DNA from: Owenia fusiformis
Taxonomy: Eukaryota > Annelida > Polychaeta > Sabellida > Oweniidae
Length of the DNA stretch: 64,000 bases
Assembly: GCA_903813345.2 (NCBI GenBank)
Contig: CAIIXF020000003.1
Location: 33,410,159 to 33,474,158 of the forward strand
Direction of reading: 5' to 3'
The notes beneath the pieces are model-generated. The model was not told the origin of the DNA and ran no database searches. It saw only the letters and a program-made list of their open reading frames with translations. The position numbers were made by a program, and so were the translations under genes. Positions 21,014 through 31,900 of the stretch are shown here, one piece after another. Every line of letters starts with the position of its first letter. Positions within the stretch are counted from its first letter, which is position 1.

Positions 21014-22680
21014 TTCTACTTCACTAACGCAACATGGCTGTAGTTCTTTTGGGGGGGGGGGGGCTTACAAGGGGTTGTAGCTAGACTAAATGTCACGATA
21101 CGGTTCAATGTCTTATATTAAAGTAATATCCTGTTTTTGAAATATCATTTATATCCACGATTGGATATTGATATCTTCACGAGTGAGCGCAGCCCAGGCT
21201 TATTTACTGGGAGGGATTCAGGAGTTTATTGCGAGGAACAATAAGATATTTCCCAGGGGAATATAATTGATATTGTTGAAAAACCATAAAATTGTCCGTT
21301 TATCCCATGGAGATATATCAACCTAGAGGAATAGAAGCAATCTTTGTATTTTATCGACAATGAAAAAGTACTCATTCCCAGGTGCATTTCGGTTACTGTA
21401 TAGTAGCATCCGGGGGGGGGGGGTACTGGTCAAATTTTTTTAGAGGGGGGAGCCGCTGAGACTCAAAAGCGGCACGTCCCCATATAGCCATTATATGGAA
21501 GTACCCCCCTCCCGGGAGTAGCATATTATACCATTGATGCATCATTTATCACACCATATCCGTGATAAAGCATTGTTAGAGTATCATTTTTGTCATTGAT
21601 TCTACTTACATATCACTTACATAGAAAGGTGATCTTGATACGAGAACAATACGTTAGATTCAATTCAAGGTCATCTTGACTTTTATTGCCGATAGTATAA
21701 ACTTAAAGTCTACAAAGCTTTGTTGGTGATAATTTCAAACCAAGCTGGTGACTCTAAAGACACACAGTATATTCATCGCTATTAATCAACAATCCCGGGC
21801 CCAATTTTCAATTTCCACATCCAGATCAATTACAATTATTAAAGAGGTAAATGTTACACCAAGATCATCCAAGCGCGGTCTGCTCTAGTCGTACAACACG
21901 CCCACGAGACGTTTAGGATGCCCCTCGTACTATTTTGTGTGACCTTAACGGAAAACTATTTGACTGTGGAGATGGTGCCGTGGGCAGAAACTTGTTACAA
22001 GATAACACACCCTGGGACTGCTTGACTCAATGTTATATGTGCGGAGTACTGTTGAATGTCAATATATATGAAATCGTCCTTGAAATCAGCAACGCAGGAC
22101 AAAGTAACAGGTCATCTAAGGTAGCTTCATATACCTTTACAATAGCAGGGGACGTATCCACTGAGAAAATGACAGCTCTCATAATAAATAGAAAGCATGC
22201 AAATAAATATGACTCACCTTAAAACGCTTTACCTAATAAAGCTGAATGGTGTACAACTGTACATGTATTTTAACGATCAATAACATAATCATCACATGAC
22301 ACTTTGTTTATATCTCGCTATACCACGTGATCACTGATGTCACGAGAGGCGCTATCTCTGAATGCTTAATTATTAGTAATGGGAAGTGTAAATTAAGACA
22401 TGATCACGTATTAAAACAACACATGTAGAGACCATTACTCCTATTTACAGTGAGCCAAAATGCAAAAATGCAGGTGGGAGTATAAAGTATAACGGGGGGG
22501 GGGGGGGGGGGGCATATTTGAAAATTCTGCACTTGCTCGGAAAAATGTTGGGCCCCTAAAATCAAAAAGTGGGCCAAAATTGTTAGGCCCATTTTCTTGA
22601 TAATTTGGCCTAAAATTAAAAAGTAAGGCCCAGGGATGAAAAAATGCTTGTTGGCCCACTAACTTATCCCCCCAGATCCG
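21014..22680. other. Intergenic region with homopolymer tracts and a small MITE
   Basis: Contains the possible promoter of the minus-strand PhyH fragment, a G14 run near 21050, the MITE at 21410-21516 and an 18-base G run near 22495. The frame 21935-22222 (95 codons) shows no recognisable domain and no splice support. Otherwise nothing was identified. Confidence 0.45.
21410..21516. mobile_element. 107-bp MITE with 8-bp AGTAGCAT target duplication
   Basis: CCGGGGGGGGGGTACT at the left and AGTACCCCCCTCCCGGG at the right are inverted. AGTAGCAT occurs directly on both sides (21402-21409 and 21517-21524). An 8-bp duplication is usual for hAT-type insertion. It is too small to encode anything. Confidence 0.78.
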
Positions 22681-22683
22681 CCA

Positions 22684-23189
22684 GGCTTTGTATAAAAAAC
22701 CTCCTACCTCATACCCACCTACCCACGTACGTTGGACATGATACAGTCTTTGAAGGGGATCAATTTTAAAGATCTTAGTTTATTAAATCTTAGTTAATGA
22801 TGAATTATAGATGCATTTGTAAAGGCCCTTGATAGCAAGTTGCTATTACAGCCCAGCTCGATTCGATTTCCACTCGGGGCATCGAATTTAGCACACTTTC
22901 TTTCAATTTCTTTATCTGGCTTGTTGGACCTATGCTAGCGGTCATTAGTTACAGGTAGTTATTCCCTTGGGGAGCCTTCAGGTCATTACGCATTACAATG
23001 CACCCATATGCATTTATTTATGGGGATCTGTCATCCGTCTAGTCATAAAATATCCAATGTAACTCAATGTTAATGATTAGAGTATATTTTGAGATTTAAA
23101 AACTTTAAAATTGAACCCTTCAATGACTGTATCATGTCCCACGTAGGTGGGTAGGTGGGTATGAGGTAGGAGGTTTTTTATACAAAGCC
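22684..23189. mobile_element. 506-bp Mutator-like non-autonomous element, 9-bp target duplication
   Basis: GGCTTTGTATAAAAAACCTC at 22684 is inverted at 23189. The arms stay matched for about 85 bp, including CACCTACCCACGTA, GACATGATACAGT and CTTTGAAGG / CCTTCAATG. GATCCGCCA lies immediately outside both ends (22675-22683, 23190-23198). Long inverted repeats with a 9-bp duplication fit the MULE superfamily. No transposase frame was seen. Confidence 0.88.
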
Positions 23190-23198
23190 GATCCGCCA

Positions 23199-23310
23199 GT
23201 GTAAAACCTGTCCGATGGAACACCTTTCTTTAAGAACAACGCCTGTCTACAACGAGTCGTTTTGGCCAGTCTAGTGAGTGTTCCTTGTACTCTGTAGGTT
23301 TTACCGTATA
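23199..23310. repeat. Dispersed repeat with GTAAAACCTG..GATGGAACACC head
   Basis: GTGTAAAACCTGTCCGATGG followed by AACACCTTTCT here recurs at 45390 as GTAAAACCTGCCTGATGGAA followed by CACCTTTCT. Here the far end carries the inverse TGTAGGTTTTACCGTA, so this is probably a ~110-bp MITE. The member at 45390 has a different interior. Confidence 0.55.
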
Positions 23311-23666
23311 TATATGTTTCACATGACATAAAAACAGCAAGCTGTCGTTTTTACTAATTAGTCACGATATACTCCAATCATTCGGTTAAAAAGCTTAGAC
23401 AAGAAATTCCATCAGACACTACGATAGCGAATTAGCGATCATTCAAATTTTTTAATTAATTGGGAGACATCTAGATCTTCAGCAAGGCCGAATAATTAAG
23501 AGATAGTTTAATAAAAGATGAAGATGATAGGGCCTCTTGAATCAATTATCATGATCATGCCTTCAAATTATTTTGTATAAATGTCAATTTGAGCGGATAA
23601 GTTTGTCGTTTGAGATGTAAACCAAAAATCGCATTGCAGTCCTGTTAAATAACATTAGTATATACC

Positions 23667-25781
23667 ATGTTAAAACTATTACTTAGTAAAAAGGCAATTA
23701 TAATCTTATTCACTTCAATTACATTAATGATGATTTATGAGGTATTCCACCTGAGTGAAACCAATAGCAATGAATTGAGAGCCATTGGAGATATAAGTGA
23801 AAGGACGATACAAACCGTGACATCCGTTAAAGGTATTAATTCAAATCTATCCAGCAAGAGTCCATTTAAAGAACTGACTAGCCACCATGGCGCACTTTCG
23901 GGTATTACTTCATTTTCTTCTGAAAAACTTAACACTAAAAATATTTCAAGACGTGTCACGACAGATGATAATAGTTATATGTCCGAAAAGATTAATTCCA
24001 TCGGCCAAACAATTGAGCACAGCGACCAATCTAATTCGTCAATGGTTTCAATGGCTCCATCTCGTAACACACATATAAACTGCGGCGCGTTGTTTGCAAA
24101 TCAAAAAACAGAAGTTCGAAGAGCCAGACGTGTTCTTCAAACTACAATGAAAAAGGTCAAGGAACCAAAGTGGTATATAAAAATGGCTTCAAATTGTACT
24201 AAATTCTTTGAAAACAGAAAGTATATCATAAAACCAGCTTCTAAGAATGAGTTATCCTTCCCAATTGCTTATGACATCGTGATGTATCAAAATATCGAAC
24301 AAGCGGAGCGTCTCTTGCGTGCAATCTACCGCCCATGGAACGTTTACTGCATCCACGTAGACAAGAAGGCAGAGCCATCTATTCACGATGCTGTCTCAAC
24401 AATAACAAGCTGTTTTGAAAATGTCCACATTGCGTCAAGGAACGTCAAAATCACGTGGGGAAGGTTCAGTGTTCTGGAAGCAAATCTAATATGTATGACT
24501 GATCTTTATAGACGACATCACAAATGGAAGTATTACATTAATCTCACGGGGCAAGAATTTCCGCTAAGAACAAACCTAGAAATAATTCGAATACTGAGAT
24601 CATTCCATGGAGGTAACGACGTCAAAATGACTCGGTAAGATTAATTTTCAAATCATATGGTGATTGCACATTATCTTAGAATAGGGCCACCCCAGGCTAA
24701 TTCCCCCTAACATGTATAGAAACATTTCTCTGCTGGGCATTAATATCACATCATTTTATTTCTGCTGTATATTCTAGTATTAACGTTTTTCGACAGATGT
24801 TATTGCTACTTTGAATAAGCCGATATACAACTTCCTAAATGCTCCTCGTATTTTGCAGTTCAAAACAGCATCGATGGATATGGAAACTTCGTGAGGTTCC
24901 CTACAACATGACAGTCGTGAGTGGGGAAGTCCACGTGGCATTGTCACGGGAGTTCGTCAACTTTATCATATACAGTGACATATCTTGGAGGCTTTTACAA
25001 TGGGTTCACGATGCTGCTATTCCAGATGAAATTTTCTTTTCAACATTGAACTATAATTCGCGACTTGGTGTCCCAGGAACTATTGGTGAGTTGAGAAATG
25101 TTGACTAGATTCGATTATTTCGTAGTTCGTACAGTATACATAACGTAAAACGTTTGTAAAATAAATGGTTTAAGAGAAGTGTTAAAGAGAACTTGTATGC
25201 GAACCTCAGTACTCGATCAGGTGAGTAAATTCTACAAATCGAAGAACTAATCCTGAGAGCACCATAATTCTACACGTTCACGTACTCTAAAAACCTTTCA
25301 TTTTACATTATTCTATATAATAGTACGCGTCCACGTTCCACAACTTAGTCTATTTTATTGTGTTATCGTGATAAGATTATGAGAATTGTTAATCTTTTTT
25401 CAAAACGCATTTATTACTTCCAATAAATCTGTTTAAATTCAGTTCACGTTTCATATGTAAGACTAGTCTATACTTTCTTTTCTATTAGAAAGAAGATCAA
25501 CTCATCACCAGGAATACCTGACCAGATATAAAGTATGGATGAACCAGCGTGATAAAACAAAACGTTGCCATGGTAAATATGTGAGAAATATTTGCATCTT
25601 TGGATTAGGAGACCTGCCCGCTTTGGATCAAGTTCCTCATATGTTTGTGAACAAGCTACATATTCAATACCAGTATTTGACGTTGGACTGTCTGGAACAG
25701 AGATATTTTAAACACGTACAAATTGAGTATGAACAGGCAGGTGTGACTGACATGAACATGTTATATCGTGAACAAAGATGA
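23667..25781 (+). CDS. Core-2-type beta-1,6-N-acetylglucosaminyltransferase-like protein (GT14)
   Basis: Three exons, 23667-24634, 24859-25085 and 25489-25781, join in frame to 495 aa (donors GGTAAG and GGTGAG). The N-terminus has a short cytoplasmic stub, one hydrophobic anchor (residues ~10-25, AIIILFTSITLMMIYEVF) and a Ser/Thr-rich stem, so it is a type II Golgi protein. The GT14 catalytic part begins near CGALFANQ (~138). It shows FPIAYDIVMYQNIEQAERLL, AIYRPWNVYCIHVDKKA, WKYYINLTGQEFPLRTN, then SKQHRWIWKL, EVHVALSREFVNF, PDEIFFSTL and FGLGDLPAL near the end. Family members add GlcNAc in beta-1,6 linkage to core-1 O-glycans or related acceptors; the exact acceptor cannot be told. Length and conserved cysteines fit the family. 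An AATAAA signal follows at 25977. Confidence 0.92.
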
Positions 25782-25976
25782 ATCAGAAAGTGCTTACAAA
25801 TCAAGGCATTCCATTCAAAACAATGCTTTAGTACAATTTCAGTATTCATAAGGTAATATGTAGTTGATCATTCTCATATCGTTTATCAAAACATGTACAC
25901 TAAAACTTGCAATCATCTCAGATTCCATGGAATGTCACATTTTGCTCTGGCATTTATGTATGCTGCATGACAAGAA

Positions 25977-25982
25977 AATAAA
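25977..25982 (+). terminator. AATAAA poly(A) signal after the GT14 gene
   Basis: Canonical hexamer about 195 bp after the stop codon of the glycosyltransferase gene. Confidence 0.6.
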
Positions 25983-26912
25983 TCAATCAAACAGAACAAA
26001 AATGTTATTTTCTTATAAAAATTACTGTGTTTCAAAGATAACAAAGATCACATATCATTTTATATCTTTAAAATACACGTTTTGGCATAGACGACATTAA
26101 AGTGACAAAACAGGCATATTAATATACAAGGCATAATATGTAAATGTCACCATCTGCCATTTGTTCAAGACGCAGAACGCCAACTGTCGGACACCAACTG
26201 CCGAACGCCGTCATAAAAAAGGTTGGTGACGTTTAATAATATGTCACCACTTTTTGCGGTGTCATAAGTAGATGTACAGTACTTAAGAATACTGAGTTGA
26301 GGGGTTCGGAGGGGAGTGGTACATACAAAGGCTTAATATACCATACCATGCGTTGTCCTGGAATGAATTGTTGTAACCATGGAAATCATGACGACATAAT
26401 TCAAGGACAATAGACGTATAAATTCATAAATTCAAGAACACGCAGTGACCGTGATAGCTTAATGAATGACACCTAATGTGTCACCACATGGCTGCAATAG
26501 CAGATGCCAAGTGCTGATGCAGAAGCTAAACCCAATTCAAACATGACCGTGCTCTATTCGAATTTTTCAACCAATCAGAATGCAGCATAGCCAATATAGA
26601 ACGTTCTCTAATTCTCCATAGATGCACGACCATGCTCTATTCAATCTGCAATTTGCATTGTTTTGAGTGACGTCACATCTCAGCTGCACATCTGGGGCTC
26701 TGTCCGGGGATAGCTGTTCTTTTTTACTCCCTCCGTAACACGTGTATGCACGTTTGCATACACCGTATTAAATCTAAAACGGGGAGTAAAATAGAACAGC
26801 CCAAACAAATTCTAAAATTTTTCCGGCCGACTTCAGAATCTTGACAGCATGCGTATTCTTCCTTCATGCCCGTTCCACAGACACGGCTTTTACCAATTTT
26901 TATGTTTGAATC
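25983..26912. other. Intergenic DNA with short inverted repeats
   Basis: At 26711-26800 GCTGTTCTTTTTTACTCCC and GGGGAGTAAAATAGAACAGC form an ~85-bp hairpin with ACACGTGTATGCACGT-like sequence at its centre, possibly a very small MITE. The phrase ATGTCACCAC(T/A) recurs at 26240, 26482 and 27085. No gene was found. Confidence 0.4.
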
Positions 26913-27071
26913 GGAATAAATAATGATAGGCCATTCAATATGGTGAAATTCAGCACTCGTTGGACAGAATGTTAGTACAAATGCACTCACCTTCGGTTCG
27001 TGCTTTGTACAACATTCTGTCCAACTCGTGCTGAATTTCACCATATTGAATGGCCTATCATTATTTATTCC
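26913..27071. mobile_element. 159-bp near-perfect foldback (hairpin MITE)
   Basis: GGAATAAATAATGATAGGCC and its exact inverse bound the element. The arms remain complementary for over 60 bp (ATTCAATATGGTGAAATTC, GGACAGAATGTT), leaving a ~30-bp loop (CACTCACCTTCGGTTCG). No convincing target duplication. If transcribed it would make a long dsRNA hairpin. Confidence 0.85.
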
Positions 27072-27223
27072 TTAAGTCAAGAATATGTCACCACTTAATT
27101 ATATTCATATTATAATACTGATAACATGAAAAAAAATATAATACAGTGTACCATGTGGTTATTTAGAAAGCTCTTGATGGAAATAATTAACCATATTTAA
27201 AAAAAACATATTAAATTAATAAA

Positions 27224-27869
27224 CAGGCGCGTATCGTCATGTACGCAAATTACGCCCAGGCGTACTGTTTGAATTTGAAAAAACGTTTTAAAAAAAACAT
27301 GAAATTCAGTATTTTACTGTTATTTTCTTTGATGATGTGTAAACCTTTGTTGTACAAGTGTATTAACAATAAGTTCTCGATTCCCTCATTATCATTCACT
27401 GTTTTCGCGATTCAAAGATTCAATTTTTTTGTGATTCAAAGAGTTGTGTCATTCTTGTACGCTTCTTCAAGGCCGTATGGGGTATGATGGCGAATCCCGG
27501 CAGAGTACACGCTCAAAATCAGCAAATTCAGTACGTATAAACCTGAGTATCACTTGACATTATTAAATGTAAGTAATTTAATCATTTAAACCGTACGATA
27601 AGTGGATTTAGCTTTAACTACATTGATTAAGCCAATAAAAGCCCTTATGTGTAGAGCATTTCCACAAATTCGCACGACCTTGTGCAGACGACTTTCTCTA
27701 TTTTCGTCTGGTGTAGTGTTGACTCTTGGTGCTGCCATCTTTATATCGACCCAGAACCTATGGTAGGTCTGCACGAACGAAATCATACGCCAAAATCGCA
27801 TTCATCTTCACACATTATTCATCCACATACGGGGGCGTACCCTTGCAAAATGACCACGATACGCGCCTG
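27224..27869. mobile_element. 646-bp non-autonomous transposon, CAGGCGCGTATCGT ends
   Basis: A perfect 14-bp inverted repeat (CAGGCGCGTATCGT / ACGATACGCGCCTG) is flanked by ATAAA on both sides (27219-27223 and 27870-27874). Subterminal TACGC and GCGTAC strings are also inverted. Open frames inside (82 and 71 codons) overlap on opposite strands and look fortuitous. Confidence 0.8.
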
Positions 27870-27874
27870 ATAAA

Positions 27875-28911
27875 ATGATACAGTAAAATATAAATACAAC
27901 GTTCACTTGAACGGCAAATACAATACCAATTATACGAAAATCAATATTCAAAATCAGATTTATTGAAAATCCGCAGATGTGCACAATGCGTATATAATGA
28001 AGCAGATTTGTTCTGGAGTATACAATAATAAAAACTTTTATGACACATGTATTTTACATCACTGAATGAACTACAAGTGTGATTAATAAAAAAAGATTAA
28101 TGCGCTTAAAGGTAGTTTTACATCTATATAAAAATTGAAAAAATTGAAGGAAATGCCTTTTCAATATTTAATTGAAAATATTTTGTCTTTGAAAAGCATA
28201 TTACCGACTTTGTTAATTTTTGGAAATAACATTAAAATACTTGTCATGTAGATGTTCATTAATTCCCCTTAATTCTTAATTACAGTTAATGTAATTTACA
28301 TGTTGATCAAAACAAGTAGAATAATGAAATACTTAAAATTTTGATCCAGAGGAATATGTTAATATCTTAGACTCGTTTATTTTTTCTATTCTTTGTTGCA
28401 CATCATGATTTTGTATCAGGAATCAACTTCTGAGTATGTGGCTGGGGGCCTGCCAAGACAGAGGCATTTCCAATATTCAATCCACTATACTACAACACAT
28501 AGTTCTCTCTTTACGTCTTATTGAAAGACACAGGTCTCTCATTTCCTTTCTTACTGAAATGAGATTTCAGACATATCACTTCTTTGCACATACCCCTTTA
28601 AAGAGTTTCATTTTGCATCTTAAAAGAGAGCTTCATCACTCTACAAATATGAGAAAATTCATTGATCCAGCCTTTCTCAATCAGATAAGCTTGATTGAAA
28701 TTCAAGCTGCCAATCAAAATCGCAGTCACAAAATGTCAAGACTTCATAAGTAGCTTGCAATTATTTTATGTTGAAACTCCCATAAGAGGCCATGACAGTT
28801 GCTTTTGCGGTCAAAAAGATCTGATCAGCAGCACACTGTAAATTTGTTAATCTAAGTCTCTTGATTTCAGGGTAATTTACCCACACATAGCTTTCCTAAT
28901 GTTATCTGCTA
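27875..28911. other. A/T-rich region downstream of PIGT
   Basis: Probably includes the PIGT 3' UTR on the minus strand. The nearest clear AATAAA in that orientation lies at 28381-28376, 531 bp after the stop. A 105-codon plus-strand frame (28436-28753) has no recognisable family, promoter or splice context and overlaps the presumed UTR, so it is not called. Confidence 0.4.
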
Positions 28912-31900
28912 TCAGGATTCCTTCTCCTTTGGAGTGTTCCCCTCAGCACTTACTGCTTCACTACCCTCAGTTGTATCAACCTTAGGCTTTCTTTTAAAAA
29001 AGTTTTTAACTCTACTGAGCAATCCAGGTTTTTTATTTGGATCCATGATGACAAAGCGCCGTGTAGTGAGATTGTGTATGGAGCCAAAGCCGATAGCTAT
29101 GACAGTACATGCGAGACAGATGACATTGTAGGGCATACTAAAGTCTGGAGTGGGAAGGGTAACAACTAGGATTTCAGTATGGATCTGAATGAATCTCTCT
29201 TCCCTTGAGTCTGTTATACTGCAAAACAATAAACATTTTTTGTAGAATAAATACATGTAGGGCCTCAAACAAGTCACACATTTTCTTTTTTATTGAAAAG
29301 ATGGAATTATGAAACACATAAAAAACTTTTGCTCAGCCTACTGTATTTAAAATGAAGGTAAATTTTTAGCCAATTTGAAATACAGTCTAAAATAGGATAC
29401 AACGTACCTAGATGAGATCATAGAACTCTCCTGTGGTGGAGGTGTGAAATATTGAGCATCAGTTATCATGGTAGCTACAACAGCAGCACTGACATAGAAA
29501 CCATGGTTTGCATCTGGCGGGTACTCTGTCCACTTAAGAAAAGCCCGCTCAAACTGGAATGTGATTGTTGTAATGGAGGATGGAGGAAGGGTGAGAACAA
29601 GCTCTAGATGAAATGGTCGTTCACGGTCTCGACCCCCCACATAGTGAACTGCATCTAAATGATTTAAACAAACATGGAATGAAAATAGAAGGTAAGAATT
29701 CTTGAGAGAATTTTCAATTGTCCCGTAATGCAACTCAAAAAATATCCCATAATGCAAATAATTAAGCATAAGACATATCCCATAATGCAAATAATTAAGC
29801 AGAAGACATATCCCATAATGCAATTGAATAAGCATAGAAAATAGATGGCAATCCTTCTTATAGTCCTAACAATGGAATTTAATAAGCAGGAAAAAGGGAT
29901 GGAAATGTGCAGATAAAAACACTCAAAATCAATTTTATTCAATTAGCGCAGATGTCCAGAAATGAGCCCTTTATAGTTCGACTTTTTCAGGAAAGCAACA
30001 AACTTGGCACAGTTGTAGAAACACTTGATCTGAGTGGAAAATGATTTCGGGGCAAGTGATCCGGAGTGGTCTTCATGGTTTTTTAGTCTCTGACCCCAAC
30101 CCCTATCAGGCGGGGAGGGGGTACATTATAAAAAATAAATAAAAATGGTTTTGAAGTAAATTTTTTTAAATGACTTCATTTGGTGATTGCTCTGAGCCTT
30201 GAAATTGAGACAAACCGATTGTAGAAGTGGTGTTTAGTGAGGAAAATACATTTTGACCCAATTATCTAGCGTGAATTCATATTTTAAAGGGTCAAATATG
30301 GGACATCAAGTACTGTATTTCAAGAATGTGATGTCTGATCATCTTGAAAAAATTCATACTAATAGGTGTATAGGTGTTCATCACAAATATAGAATATGGC
30401 TTGGGTAGCTCATGTATTTTTTGAGATAAAAATTATCGAAATTTGAATTTTTAAGCCCTTGCGGCCTAGGGGTAACCTTATTCTACCTTAATAATTGTTA
30501 AGATATGCAATGTATGGGTCTCATATGAGCTCAAAATGGTGCATTGAGTCTTGTTTTGTCATATTATTCCTATTCCATTGAAAAATGATTGGAACTTTTC
30601 AAAAAAAAGAAAAATTTCATTATCGCTTCTGAAGGGCCAGGGGTAACCATATTTTACCTTGATAACTTTCAAGGTTTGTTATATATGTATCTCAAATAAG
30701 CTCAAGATGGTGCTTATAGTTCTGTTTAATCATAATACCTCCAATAAGATGTAGAAAATGATTGGACATTTCTTAAAATTTGAAATTTTCATTTTAGCTT
30801 ATGATGGCCCGGGGGGGGGGGGGCTTATTTAATCTTGAACTTTTCTTAATTATGAGACTATGCATCTCAAATGAGCTTAAAATTGTGTCATATACTCTTG
30901 TTTTGTCATATTATTCCTTAGGAGATGTAAAAAAATGGAAATTTGAAAAATGACATTTTTAGCTTTTGACAGGTCAGAGGTGATTTTATCATATATTACC
31001 ATAATATAGAAGCAAAGGATGGAGTGAGTATAGCAGCCCCGTCCCCATGACCAATGCCATTGGCAGCTTGGGTCTTAAAGCATTTATGACCCAAGCTGCA
31101 ATAAACCATGGCGCTGACCTATTCTCAACCAATCAGCGAGCTTGAAGGAACAATTAAGTGCTAAATGCGTGTACATTAATGATGCGATTTCGTCAGAGAA
31201 AATGACCATATAGAAAGCCGTCCTTATCTGACAACAAACTCTGATTAGCGCGGTGAGTTCAGAGATTTATTGAAAACTGATAGAGTGAAGACGAAGCTCT
31301 CTTTTGAGAAGGAAAGTCAAATGAATGCAAAGGGTAGTAAGTCCAGTCACCTTAGCCTGAGTTAAGGTGAGCTGCTTCTGTCAAGGATTCTGTCAGTGAA
31401 TAATGACAATCAATGATTTGGCACAAGAATGCCAAATGTTATTAATTTTCAAGATAAAATGATCTCAAAATGGGGAAAATAGTCTGTTTTTCACTTTATT
31501 CCTACTGAGATAATGATTAACAACAATTAGAAAACTCAGTGACACATTTAAATCTCAATCCATTTATTCCATTTAAGCACTACCAATAGCAGTAGAATAC
31601 AGATGTAACATCACATCCAATGATTGTATGAGAAATGGGGAGGATTTAACTTTGGTCATAGGCAGGTAGATATTGATATGTTTTCTACCTTACCATATGC
31701 TATCCAAATTGACTTTTTCAGTTTTTAACATCACATATATGCCAGGATAACCACATCAGAATTAAATGTAAGGAATATTATTCTTTCTCTTGAAGGCCAT
31801 GATTGAAGCAGTCTTACTGAAAATATTGAGAAATATCCTTGAATCTGCTTCTTCTTAAGTGCAAGGCAGAACCTCACTGTTGGGCTAAAACATTGCATTG

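Noticed and set aside
28436-28753. 105-codon plus-strand frame
   Set aside because: No recognised family, splice or promoter support; it lies in the presumed 3' UTR of PIGT on the opposite strand.
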